Positions 48,453-60,700 of a DNA stretch of 64,000 bases are shown piece by piece. The notes below the pieces were generated by a model. It saw only the letters and a program-made list of their open reading frames with translations, was not told where the DNA came from and made no database searches. The stretch lies in contig JAVTLE010000015.1 in assembly GCA_033439295.1 (NCBI GenBank), positions 1,178,001 to 1,242,000 on the forward strand, written 5' to 3'. The position numbers were made by a program, and so were the translations under genes. Numbering within the stretch: the first letter of the stretch is position 1; each line of letters opens with the position of its first letter. The stretch comes from Deuterostichococcus epilithicus (lineage: Eukaryota; Chlorophyta; Trebouxiophyceae; Prasiolales; Stichococcaceae).

Positions 48453-51400
48453 TTACTTGTCCAGCGTGCAGTTGTTTGTCTCTGTCGACAGCTTGCTCTC
48501 CGGCCGCGACATCTGGCGACCTGCATTCGCACTCCCAACTGGAGTGTGAGTGCAATATGCACACGCTTGACGTGTCAGTTCTATTGCAATGGCTCGGCAG
48601 GAGAGGCGTGAATCGAGACACCCAAAAAGCGTGAATTGAGACACGTGAGCTGTTGCAACTTTACCTGGCGGCGTGTAGAAGAATGCGGATGTGAGGATCT
48701 CTGCCGCGGTGATGCCCGGGTTGTGCGGCCACCTCCACGCCTTCAGCCTGCACAGCACGGCAGAGTCTCTTGTGGGAGCCCAGCATCCACTGCCTTCAAG
48801 GGTTTGCGCTGCAGTGGGGTGCGGCACAGTCGCAGCACACCGACTTGAGACTTATCGACCGCTGTGTCTGCTGCCCAAGCATGAGCGCCAGTGAGCAGGG
48901 AGCCAGTCTGACATGAAGACTGCTCGAGAAGGATGGCCGTCACGGATCGAGCCGAAGTAGAGCACTCACTTGCGGCCCCAACGCTGCACGCGGCTGTACT
49001 TGCCATACAGCTGGAGGGCCTTGCCCACGTTGGTGGTCGCCTTTTCCGGGATGGCGTATTTTGTCGTTGCAGTGCGCGACTCCGACAGACTGGGCGGGCC
49101 ATGTGTGGACCGCTGCCCTGGCTTGAACCAGGCCTTGGGTTTCACGCCTGCGCGGGCAGCGGGGCAGTCGGTGTCAGGCGGAGCTGGCGGTGAAGAGGAA
49201 GGGGCTGGACGCTTGCCGAACCAGGTGTGACACACGAGACGAGGTCCCCAGCCAGCCGACTGCGTGGCGTCAGTACAGTGACGGACGGCACTGAGCTAGG
49301 TGAAGGAGTGGCGAGGATCGCCGAGCAGGAGGCTGCAGATGACACGGCCATTCGCGAAACAGTCGTGGGAGATGAGCAAGAGCGGCAGGGCACCTGCGCT
49401 GACTGATGCTGCGATGCGGCAGTGCTGCACAGCCTGGGAGCTGCAGCAGTCAGGGTGCAGCTGCATGCGTCGTGCGGCACAGCCAGTGTGCATCAGGAGC
49501 GCCGTTCATAAAACACAGATAGTGCAGAAGCACCATGGAGGTACGCACCGCAGATGTGGGAGATGAGCATGAGCAGAAGCTCCACTTCGCCCTTGTCCTC
49601 CTCCGGCCACACACGGCCTGCACTACCGCATGAGCAACTTTTGAAAAGTCGACCATTGACACGACTTTTGAAGAGTCGACACCAGACACGACGACACCAC
49701 TGAGTCATGCCCATGTGCGATGATGGCACCCGGCGGTTCCAGTTGTAGGCGTGCCAGCGCAGCAGGTGCGACACAGTATTGCAGGCCGTGGATCACGGCC
49801 GGCGACAGTGAGGAGGCGCACCGTAGATGAACTGCGTGACGTCAAACACCTGCGGTGGGCACAGCAACCCCGCTAAGCCTGCGCACCGGCTTCAATACAT
49901 GATGGGCTGCTGTGCAGGACGAAGCAGGGAGGCACAGCAGGGTCATGCGACTGTCACCAGGTGATAGACGTCGCCCTTGCCCCGCCATGCTGTGTGGTGG
50001 ATCTGCGGTCGGCACAGCGGGCATTCTGGTCGATCACAAGCAGCCTGAGGGTCCACTGCTGGTTCTTGGTGAGACACTAATTGGGGAAGGGCATCGTGAT
50101 CGACGTGGCAGTGCTGATGCCTCCAATGTGTAGGTGCCATGGGGCGAAAGGAGTCGTGGTCGAACTGGACTCAAGTCCAACTGCAGGACTCACCCACTCG
50201 GGGAAGGCGAGCTTCACGTTGCCTTCCACCTCTGCCGTCTCGCCAGAAGCCTCTGCTTCTAGCCACCCATGTGCCGCCTGTGTCAAAGGGAGAGCGCGGA
50301 GGGTTTGGCCCGTGAGGACGGCGGCAGCCTGCCTCCCTACCCTGGGCCGGTATGAGCTGGCATCTGCAACGAGCTCGCTCTATGCAGATGGTTCATGCAG
50401 TCGTAGGATCGACAAGTCGATGGTACTCTGTGCAATCAAGATCACCCAGCGCAGTGAGAGGGGGGGCTCACGCAGTACAGGTCGTCAAACTGCAAGTGAA
50501 ACCCCGATCATCAGCGACATGCATACGAAAACAACACGAAAACAAAGATACAACACATGCTCCTTGCTCAAGGGGTCGCCCATTTGCATTAAGCCCACCT
50601 TTGCGAGCCCATAGTCGATCATTTTGAACTGCCGTGCGTACAGCCTGTCATGACATGGCGTCACACTCGTGCCATCATGACGTTTCAGACATTCGAATGC
50701 TGGGCATAGAATATGAATGCCGGAGACTACGAAGCTGCAGGCGTTCTAAAGCCTGCCCGAAATGTAAAAGAATCCTCTCTACCGCTTCGACCCTACCTGG
50801 TTTCTGGATGGCCGGATACAGCGATCGAGATGGCATCGTCGGCATTGTGCTCTCGGGATGGGAAGTGCTCCATGACATTTTCCAGCCGGAAGTCGCAGTG
50901 GTGGAACCTGTGAGCGCAGGCCAGAGCCAGAGTTCAGAGGCGGGTGCAGAGGATTATTACAATCGGAAGCAGTGGGTGTCACAGCCTTCAGGAGGCTGTC
51001 AAGACTGCGGATGTGCTTCACCCGAACTGCCGCTGCGCCCTGTCCAGTGCGGTGAACACCTGCGGTGCAAATGCCGGCAGCAGTCTCCGTGACTGGCCTC
51101 AGACCGAAGTGCCTTGAGCAGCACAGATCCATGGCTGTGTGTGACATAATGAGGTAGGGCTGCAGTGACGATTGTCACCTCCAGCATCATGTCGCGGATG
51201 TACCCGACGTCCGCAAACTTTTTGCCGCCAAAGACTTTGCTCACGCTCTTGCCGTTCAGCCGCTCGAGGACCTGACCTGTGGACAGACCATGTACTGCAG
51301 GTCAGCACAGTCTGTGGCAGCATCTAGCAAGCACGGCCGATCAACGGGTGAGCCGAAGCAGAAACGTGACAGCGCTGCACGCTGCAGGACAACAGCCCGA

Positions 51401-52300
51401 ATGAGGTTGACTTGCCCACGAGCTTGCCGTCCGGGCGTGCCAGGCCCGGCCCAACCTTCATGAAGCCCTGCAGATTTCGGGACGCGTGTGAGCGTCAGCA
51501 GCGGCAAAATCTCAACCGGACCTCCATAGAAAGCTTGTTGTCAATACAAATGGCGCCCTCAGTGGCGCAGCGTGCATGTGCCGCTGACACAAGGTTGCCT
51601 GCGCCCACCAGTCACCGTTCCCTTCCGACCATCGAGTCTAAAGAGAGTACCTGCCACTGCCAGCTTCCAGGTCGCAGGCTCAGAGGAGGCGACACTCACC
51701 GGCAGGTTGCCATTTGCATCAGCCAGCTGCGACACCCGCTGTCCAGCTTCCCACTCGCGCTCAATGTCGCCGATCAGCGCCCCCGATTTGAGCACCTTCA
51801 GCACGATCGGGGCAATGCGCCCGGCGCCGTCCTTCAGCTCGTAGATCTGGCCGTGCTGCGCATCAAGTGGCAGCGCATTAGTGCTGAGTCGTATTCCGAG
51901 GCACGGGGACCAACTGCGGTGGCGATAGGGAACCGAAAGGTGCTGTCACGCTCGACCGTCCGCCACGCACTGACCGTATGGCCACAGCCGGTCGAAACAC
52001 CATTATCCGTGCTTCAGGTGGACTCATCTGCATGCCGGCGCCGAGGACCTTGCCGAGGAACAGGTTGTCAATGAGCTGCGCGCCCGTCTTGGCAGTCCAG
52101 TTGGCACTGCAGGCATGATAGGCGCTTTAGTATCGAACCGAGGCGTAGCAGTGTGCAGGTGCGCAGGGTGCGCCTCGCAGTGCGCACTCGATGTACACTT
52201 TGTTGTCCGCGGGTTTGAATCCCAGTTCGCTCTGAGGCAGCTGCTTGTCCGTGGTCTTGGGCGGCGGCCCACTGCCGTCCTGTGCAGATGCGTTCAGCTG
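48453..52300 (-). CDS. Divergent protein kinase with H-C-D loop and D-Y-G motif
   Basis: The kinase landmarks lie on successive minus-strand exons. VYIECALR (about 52200) comes first, then a glycine-loop-like NLFLGKVLGAGMQ (about 52050), the Lys strand IAPIVLKVLKSGALIGDIER with an alphaC-like E-W-E-A-G-Q-R-V (about 51800), LERLNGKSVSKVF (about 51260), the catalytic loop HHCDFRLENVMEH (about 50900-50860, conserved D and N) and the metal-binding segment QFKMIDYGLAK (about 50620), D-Y-G in place of D-F-G. The C-lobe has HTAWRGKGDVYHL (about 50000), VFDVTQFIYG (about 49830) and VWPEEDKGEVELLLMLISHI (about 49600). The tail holds GKALQLYGKYSRVQRWGRK (about 49010) and AWRWPHNPGITAAEILTSAF (about 48700), ending at TAA 48453-48455. 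It resembles plant-type atypical kinases of unknown substrate. The start exon, above 52300, is not resolved. Confidence 0.65.
49636..49692. repeat. Short direct repeat TTTTGAAGAGTCGAC
   Basis: Two copies of a roughly 25-bp unit (CTTTTGAAAAGTCGACC and CTTTTGAAGAGTCGACA, each next to GACACGAC) stand in tandem in an intron of the kinase gene. Confidence 0.8.
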
Positions 52301-52903
52301 GTTGGAACCTTGAGCTCGATTGGCTTCTTTGTCGTTTACATAACATCAGCCATGCTCGAGACGAGGACCACAACAAGCAGCCAATGTGTTGATGAAGGAC
52401 ATCGTGCTGCATTGCACTGGCGTCAGCCTGTTGAAGGCATGGATAATCGGTCTCCTCACCATGGTGTGCCCCTCACGTGTACTGAGAGTGCGTCCTTCAC
52501 CGCTGTCTTCTGCGCGGGCTCACAGCTATCGTCTCCGGCAAATGGTCTAACGCACGCGGAGTTATGGCAACGGTGCTATGCTCCCTCGTCTTGCTGCTCT
52601 GGATGACGGAAGGCTTCGCGCCAGCTGGAGCCAGGTTATTGGGTTTGATTCGAGCTGGCTGTTCTGGCAGCAAGTATGGTGGAGGCAGGAGCCTCAGCTT
52701 GCCAGGGCGATCAGCCCAACGATGCAAGGTCGCGAAGTGCTTGACGCACGCAGATATCATAGCGCAGTCGGCCTGTATCATTACACGCCAGCCTGCCACC
52801 GACCGCCTGGTCAGGTGCCGCAGATCAAAGAAACCAGAGTCTGAACGAAGTTCCTACTGGGTACCTACACGGAGAAACTTGCGGCCAAACCTCAGCTGAG
52901 CTT
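52301..52903. other. Region between kinase 5' end and J-protein stop
   Basis: It probably contains the kinase first exon and promoter, neither of which I could fix, and the 3' untranslated region of the J-domain gene. TTACA at about 52791-52795, a minus-strand TGTAA, lies 113 bases past the J-protein stop and is its likely polyadenylation signal. Confidence 0.4.
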
Positions 52904-54089
52904 TCAGACATTTGCGGCAGCGTCAGCTGGCCGCTCCGGCGCATCGCCATTCGCCGGGGCTCCCCCCTCTTCCGCCTCGGGCTTGACGCCGCAGCACACG
53001 CGGCAGAAGCACCGCACAGGCAGGCACACGATGTACAAGACCAGCATGACGACGAACAGCAGGATCAGCAGCGGAATTATGCAGATCAGGAGGCACACGC
53101 CGCCGCCCGGGATGCGCAAAATGCGCTCCAGCCACCTCGGGATCTCGACCTGCCGCGATTCCTGCAGTGCAGTGTGTTGTCAGTGTTGGAAAAGGGTCCC
53201 AGCACCGCAGCAGCGGTTAGGAGGCAGAGCTCGATCTCATTGTCACGACCAGGAAGACCAGCAGGAAACGGCAGCAGGCGCACCCATTCGGCGTAGCTCA
53301 TGCCCTCCGGCTTCTCGGTGTCCACGTTGCTGGCATACGAGTCATACAGCTTCTTCTTCACCGGGTTATTGAGCGTGTCATACGCCTGCGGGAAGACGTG
53401 TGCGGTTTGTGGACGTTGACCGTCAACAAGAAGGGAGCACCTTCGGCAGACAAGATCATGGACCGCCGGCTCACCTGAGTCACCACCGCCTGCGCTCTGG
53501 CGGCGTCTGGATGTGCGCATTTGTCGGGGTGCACCAACCGGCTGAGCTTGAAGTAGTTCTTGCGCAACTCGCCTGCAAGTCAAGACCTCGTCCTGCCTTG
53601 AGCACCTCAAGATACAGAATGGTGTAGCAATCGCCTGCTTGCTGTGCATATTCCTGTGAAAATTCTTTCAGAGGTGCTTGCGCGAACGTTGCACACACCT
53701 ATGCTGTTCTGGTCGATTTTGAACACCGCATAGTAGTTCATGTTGTCTGTCCGCAGCAGCCGGGCCACCTCCTCCTCTGCAGACCTGCGGCAGGCGCATA
53801 ACAGCTTTCACAGTGTGGCAGAGACCCAGCACAGCCTTACACATATGATTGCACATTGCTGTGGTTCAGAGTCTGTGATCCGTGTTTCACCAAAATTGCA
53901 GTGTGTCCACGGCCGGGCTGCTCACCCGAAAGGGCCCGCTCGCGCCGCAGAATCAGCCACTGGCGCCGCGGCCATGCTAGGTGCTGCGGTTGTGTCTAGC
54001 TGCGGGGCACCGCCTGCTGCAGAGGGCTGCGGCGGCGCTGCAGCCGCCACTGGCGGCGCCATTGAGGGACCAGCAGCCTCCGCTGTCAT
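52904..54089 (-). CDS. J-domain (DnaJ) protein with C-terminal membrane anchor
   Basis: This is an Hsp70 co-chaperone. Five exons join in phase: 54089-53926, 53784-53699, 53572-53475, 53385-53284 and 53161-52904, giving 235 aa. The first 54 residues are Ala/Pro-rich and disordered. The J domain spans about residues 67-125: NYYAVFKIDQNSI, ELRKNYFKLSRLVHPDKC with the essential H-P-D, and AYDTLNNPVKKKLYDSY. After a short linker (ESRQVEIPRWLERIL) there is one hydrophobic helix (about 174-195, CLLICIIPLLILLFVVMLV). A Cys-rich cytosolic-type tail (CFCRVCCG) and an acidic Ala-rich end follow. The single C-terminal helix suggests a tail-anchored-like protein with the J domain in the cytosol, and the Cys cluster could be palmitoylated; both are inferences. 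The start is the ATG at 54087-54089. The PWD gene is divergent, 624 bases away. Confidence 0.93.
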
Positions 54090-54713
54090 GCCCGCACACG
54101 GTGATGTTCGTCAAGAGAATGGCAGGCGGTGTGGGTTGGCCGCTGGGTAAGTGTCTAGATCGCAGCTGCCGGCCGGCTTGGAGGCATTGGACAGCTCACT
54201 GACTCAAGCCTGGCTCAGTGAACTGACGGCTCTTGAAGCGACTGCCTGGCAACTGCGTGCACAGCGGTCGAGCTTCGACACCTGTGGATCTGGATCACTC
54301 CAGATTTACAACAAGTTCTCAAACCGCGAGGCAGACCGTGCTGGCAGAAACGGATGTTCTAGCAGCTGCCTTGTTCGTCGGTGCTGCGGAAGCTCGGGTT
54401 TGAGCGCTCTGTCTTCGCTGTGCGGCACAGCCGGTGGTGCAATTTCACTGCTGGGAGGGCAGTTCGGCGGCACTTCAGAGCCCTTCGGTGGCAGCCTCGG
54501 GCCGGCAGGATTGGGCAGAGCATCGTTTGCCGCTTTACAACATCCCACAAAGCGCATATCAGCGTGCAGAGGCTGCGGCCGCATATCGTAGCCTAGAGCC
54601 AACCCAGAACTTGATTCTCCGTCGATCTGCCCAGCGTCCCGTCGGCGTGCCTTGCGATAGTTTGAGGCATGCCTACAAGCTCCCTGTGATCCCAACATTG
54701 CCGTTTGACCGCC
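54090..54713. promoter_or_regulatory. Divergent promoter region of J-protein and PWD
   Basis: 624 bases between divergent start codons. Frames are open in parts of this GC-rich stretch on both strands, but none joins in phase to the exons of either gene. It must hold both promoters and 5' untranslated regions. No specific motif was recognised. Confidence 0.4.
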
Positions 54714-57700
54714 ATGCAAGGCAGTATGGGCAGCAGCTCGAGCCTCGGCAGTCGGAGCCTGCGGCGCACGGTGCAGTCGCACAGGGCACCCCAAGGACGC
54801 CACTCGACACTGCAGGTACCCGGAGGATTCACTAACATCCTCATCTGTGCGCTGAGACCCATCACCTCGTACGTCACACAGCAAGAACTGACCGAACTGC
54901 TGTGAGCCGCCTGCAGGTGCACACTGCGGCGGGCGTCCGCGTAGGCTTCAACATCGCCAAGCAGGTACGCAGCCCAGCCTATCTGCATGGTATTTTGCTA
55001 TCTCTGCAATTCCAGACTTCCAGCCGTCATGAGCTGTACTTGGCCGGCGGCGTCGCCCCAGCGATTTGGACGCCAACCGGACGCCATTGCTGGTGAGCAG
55101 GTTAACTATGGCGACACCGTGAAGCTGGTGGGCAGCGCCCACGAGCTGGGCGAGTGGGACCTGAACCGGGCGCCGGAACTGGTCTGGGGTGACGGCGACG
55201 TCTGGACGACCAGCATCGAGCTGCAGCCCGGCAGCGAGGTCCACTTCAAGGTGCGGGCAGTGGGCTTATCGGGCTTGCGGGAACTCGCAGTGGAGAAGCG
55301 TGCGAATGGACTATCATGCAGGAGTGAACAGCACGCTCAGGAGCTGGCCCCTCCATTCGTGTCCACGAAATAGCACTGACTGTGCCTGTGCGCACATGCA
55401 GTTTGTAAGCGTTGGCGGCGGCGGCGCGGACTGGGAGAACTGCCAAGATCGCAGCCTCCAGGTGCCGGCACATCTGCCCATCTTGGCTGCATTGGCTTTG
55501 TTTTCTGCCGCCAGAGAGGACGCTCACAAGTGCTCTGGCGTGCTGAGCCCGCCCCTCATGTGTGCACAGGTCACTGAGGGCGCGATCGCCATCAGCACGC
55601 ACTGGGACAGCCACGAGATGACGGTGGACCAGCAGAATGGGGCCAGCCCGCAGCAGAATCACCACGAGGAGGCGCAGGTCGGACATGCAGCGTAGACATC
55701 GGGCTTTATTTCACCCTCGATCGGCTGGGGCACCACAATGTGGTTTCGGCCTGGAGAGCTTTGTTGCGTGTGAAGCATTTCCAAGCAGCAGCAACGGCGA
55801 GTCTGGCCAAGAAGCAGCAGATTGCTTCATTCACAGCTGTCCTGTACGGCGGCAGAACTCGAACGCGGCATCTGCGGGCGCGCAGGCGGAGCAGCTGTCA
55901 GCAGAGGAGGAAGCCTCGCCTCCCAGCAGGAACGGCGCGCCGGCCGCGGACGACCGGCTGGCGCACAACCAGTGGCAGGGCCGCAACATCGAGTTCATGC
56001 AGTCCAACTCGCACAGCCGCGAGCGGCAGGGCAAGTGGGACACCAATGGGCTGGAGGGAGGCGCCCTGCACATCGTGGCATCGGACGAAAAGGCCGCCAA
56101 GTGAGGCTGCTTTTTGTGAACACGCAATGGCAGGCACAACGTGGCTTTGCATTGTGCGAAGCAGCAGAGGCTGGCGCAGCGTGGTGCAGGCTGGCCGCTG
56201 GCAGGCTCGGGGCCCTCCACAGGATGCGCAACCATGCGGGAAGGATACACGACCTGCGCCCCCAAACCGGAGCTGAATCATCTCCGTCTGCTGCACGCAG
56301 CTGGCTGGCCAAGATCGAGGCGGTCAAGGCGCTGTTGGTGGACAATGCAGCTGACAAGAAGCCGGATCTCGATGCCCTGGCAGCGGCGTATGTGTACCTG
56401 CAGTGGATCGGCACGGGCGCCATCCAGTGCGTGGAGGGCGGCGGCCACCACCGGCCCAACCGCCACGGTGCGCCAATCTGCTCTGTCCCCGTGGCTGGGT
56501 TGCGTGCACCGCTGCGTGGAGCAGCAGTGGCTGCCTGGCTGACGGTGTCGGATACGCATGCCCCGATGGTGCAGCTGCACCAGGGCTGCCCGGAGCGTCG
56601 TGGTGCTGAGCCACATGGTGACCAGCGTCTCGTCTGCTCCTTGCAGCGGAGCTGTCGCGCATCATCTTCCAGTCACTGGAGCGTGTCATTGGCGACCCTC
56701 GGGCGGCCGGCGTGCGCGCGCTGCTGGCCAGGCGCATGAACCCCAAGTGAGTGGTGCCCTCACGAGCTTTCGAACGCTCTCCATCATCTGCTACACTCAG
56801 CAGGTGTCAGGCTGCAGCTCAGCGCACCGATCGAGTAGCCAGCCCATCCTTAGCCACTGGTGGAAGAGTCAGCTTCCGCTCACACCGGTTAGCCGGCTGA
56901 CCTTGGAGACACGGCGCTGGTGCAGGCTGCCGTCGTTCACGGAGGCGTACACGGCGTCGACGCCGCTGACCCGCATCCGGGACATCGCGCACCGCGGCGA
57001 CATCCCGCACGAGCTGAAGCAGGAGATCAAGCACACCATCCAGAACAAGCTGCACCGCAATGCCGGCCCTGAGGACCTGGTGCGCCTCTCGACTCCCAGC
57101 GTTTCGGCTGAGGCCTGTGCAGGTGATGTCCAATATTGGTAACGAAATCCACACACGCTGGCGCCGCCTCCTGCTCCTGCTTCGCCATGGTATCGACGTG
57201 ACCGGGCATGAGGACGCAATGACGCCACATGCTGCTACTGCCCCAAGCCTCAGATGCCTCAGGACGCCCTTGCCCTCGACGCTGAACCGAGGACAACGAC
57301 TCGAGCTCAGGCATTGGATCAGAATTTTGGCATCTCCCAGGTGGCCACAGAGCGCATGATTGAGCGGCTGGAGGCGGAGGGCGGCTACAACGACGACTTC
57401 CTGAACGAGTTCCGCACCTTCCGCTCTGAACTGCGGGACTTCTTCAACGCCTCCAGCTTCACCGACATGCTGGATGCGCTGCGCCCTTCCCTCGAGGACT
57501 CCGACTGCCAGGTGTGCTCGTGTGGAAGGTAGCGTTGGACCAAGCTGGCGCTCAATCAGGCTCGGCGGTCGTGCGCACCTCTGGCTCCACATCCATCAGC
57601 GGTTCATGGCGCAGGCGGCGGTTGCAATTGCAGTGTGCAGGATGCGGGCCCAGACACCGCCTGCGAGGAGGTTGCCGAGACATCCGCAAGCACCATGCCC

Positions 57701-60700
57701 TCTGCAGGAATTCTGGGCCAGGACTGACAGTTGGCATGAGACTGTGTGACGACACCTGCAGATGCTGGACAAGTTCCTGAAGACCAAGGAGAAGGTGGAC
57801 GCGGCCCCAGAGGCCGGCATGAACGAGGTCATGGATGCGCTGCACGCCCTGACGACGGTGCGGCAGCAGCATTGTGATTCCCTGCCGGGATCTCCCTGCC
57901 AGTCTGCCCTGCCTTCTTCCCGCTGGCCTGCTGCGTTTTGGCATGACCGCGCCCTGGGCGCTGCCCGTCTAAGTCCGCGCTGCAGCGGTTGACCAGCCGT
58001 CCTGGATGCAGGCGCTGCGCCGCCAGAGGTGGCATCCAGCAGGTTCTCCGCATACCTTGCAGGCTTTCGTTGACCCAGCAACCGTTGCTCTTATCAAAAG
58101 CAAGCCGACCGACACCATATTAATGACGCACAGGTGCGGGCGATCTTGTGCAGTGGGCTGGCGAGCGGGCCGCGCAACGACGCGCCAGACACCGCGCTGT
58201 CCATGCGGCAGCGGTGGCGCCTGGCCGAGCTGCGCGCCGAGGACTACGCCTTCGTGCTGCTCAGCCAGTTCTCCAACCTCATTGCCGCCAAGGTGGCGCA
58301 GTCGCCATCCTGGTGCAGCCTGGGAGCTGCTGATTGCATGGGGTGATGCTGGTTGGTTTAAGCCAGCGGCCCAAGAACATGAAGAGCGCGGAGCCGACAG
58401 TCCGGCTGCTCACATCAGCTCAGCAGGGCTCCGAGAGAACACTCTTTGACTGATGCGAAGCCAAGAAAAGCCACAAGGAGGGTTGTGTGCATTCTTCAAG
58501 GCGAATCACGAAGGCTTCCTGTTCCACTGCAGGGCGGCCCAGAGGCACTGGCGGGCAGCGAGGACGGCGCGTGGGCGCTGCCAATCGGCGCCACGCTGCT
58601 GGGCGTGCGGCACATCGGCCTCAGCGGCTGGCAGACTGCAGAGTGCGCGGCCATCGAGAACGAGCTGGCCGCGTGGCAGCGCCTGGGCGAGTTCAAGGCC
58701 CAGGACAGCGCCCTGAGGTGCAGGATTTCGCTTGCTCGTTGCACAATGTGTCCGCCATTGAGACGCGTCACGCAAAGCAGACCCACGAAGGCACCAGTGC
58801 CAATGCCTCTTGCAAGGGTCGGCCTTTGCCGACAGCAGGGCCCAGCGCTGCCATCATTCTGCTGCTAGGCTGTACTGATACGCCAGAACAAGCTTTGTGC
58901 TGAGGCCACAACTTGCAAGCACTGGGGTGCAGGCTGAAGGCTACGCTGGAGCGAGCGCAGCGCCTCACGCAGGGGTACACGGACGGCCTGCTGGGCGTGC
59001 TGCCCGCCATGGCCGACCGCATCGGAGCCGCCCTCGGCATCGAGGCCGAGCGCCAGCAGGTGCCGCTGCCTGGCGCATCAGTTGCAAACGGAATGGTGGC
59101 TGCTGCTGAGCTCANCGACCCCCCCATAGGGGACGGCGGCCAGTGCGCAGAGGCTCTCGTGTTGCCACCGCGGCGCTAACATATGACCCGCGCCAGCCGA
59201 GTCCCTCCTTTGCTCCATCTGCACCGGGGGTGTGCTGTAGCACTGCACTGCCGTGACGGTGCTTCGCTAAACCCTGACCTGAGCCGTTTCTGCAAGCAGG
59301 TGTTCACGGAGGCGGAGGTGCGCGCAAGCGTGGTGTTCCAGCTGTCGGGCCTGCTGTCGACCCTGCTCAAGGCCGCCCGCCAGACGGCCGACTGCGACGA
59401 ATGGGACGCCCTCGTAGCAGGTGCTGCGCTCAAATCTCGATGCTTTGTGCGCTCGCGATGGCACTGCGTCATGTGCTAGCTGCATGCGTCAATCCGCATT
59501 TGAGCCAGGAGCTCAAGGGGCGGGGCTATCTGAGCAGCATCCGCGTGCTGCAGTCCCTCATTGTGTGTCCACCATAGGTAGCGGTCGACTCCAACCACGA
59601 TGGCGTGTCAGTCAGATGCTGTGCTTGCCACTGATTCCATGGCCTGAGCCGCTATCATTCGAATGCCCATTGCAGGCACAGCGGTCGGCGAGCTGGTGGA
59701 AGTGGCCTCGATCGAGGAAGCTGACCTCAGTGATGCCAGCAAGGATGTAGTCCTACTGGTGCGGAACGCCTCGGGTGACGAGGAGGTGGGCGCCGCCGGG
59801 CAACAGCTGCGCGGCGTCATCCTGGCGCACTCGCTGCCCCACCTCAGCCATCTAGGTGGGTGGCGTGCTGCTGTGTGAATGTGCCAGGCTCCCAGCTACA
59901 GGCTGCTGTGGTGTTGCCTGCTGGCATGCGTACCTTCGGGCGACCTTGCTGTGCCCAGCGGCTCCAAGTCTTCAAGCTTTTGGCTTGCCGCTCATGTCGC
60001 GGCATCGCGCTGCCCAGCTGCAGAGTCATTCTCGAAAGCGGCTAGAACGAGCCTCGAACGCAAACGCGTTCGGAATGGGCGGGCGTAGCATGAAACACAG
60101 GCCCAGCACAGGGACCGAGCATGGTGTATTTCCACCCTGCAGGTGTGCGAGCCCGACAGGAGCGCGTGACCTTCGTGACCTGCGAGGACGAGGGGCTGCT
60201 GGACTCTGCGGTGCGGCCGCTGCTGGGCAAGCGCGTGCGGCTACAGGCAAGCGCCCAGGGCGTGCTGCTGACCACCGACGACGGCACGGCGGCGCCGGTT
60301 GAGGCTGGCGGCGCAGGCGGCTCGAACGGCAGCGGCGCGGCCAAGCTGAAGGCCAGCAGCGTCGCCATTGAAAAGGCAAGCAGCTCCCTGAACACGCCGC
60401 ATCCTTTCTGGCTGCGGCGTCTGGGGAATGTGGAATGACACATTCAACGATATTGGAACTGGCACCTTCTCTTGCCAATTTGGCTTCAGACGGATGCAGG
60501 GGCAGCTCGATGATGATCCTGTCCTGCCACTCCGGGAACACAGGCGAAGAAGCCTGCGCTGGTGCGGCTAGCGGACGCCGATGCCAAGACGTGCGGCGCC
60601 AAGGCCGCCGCGTGCGCGGCGCTCGAGCGGGCCGCCGAGGGCTCCGCCGCCGGCTTTGCGACGCCCGCGGGGGCTGTCGTGCCCTTCGGGGCCATGGACC

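Noticed and set aside
48640-48740. Possible BIR (IAP) domain from W-x-W-P-H-N...ITAAEIL...AFFYTP
   Set aside because: The downstream Cys/His zinc ligands of a BIR are missing. Splice phase joins this exon to the kinase tail and to a Ser-rich end.
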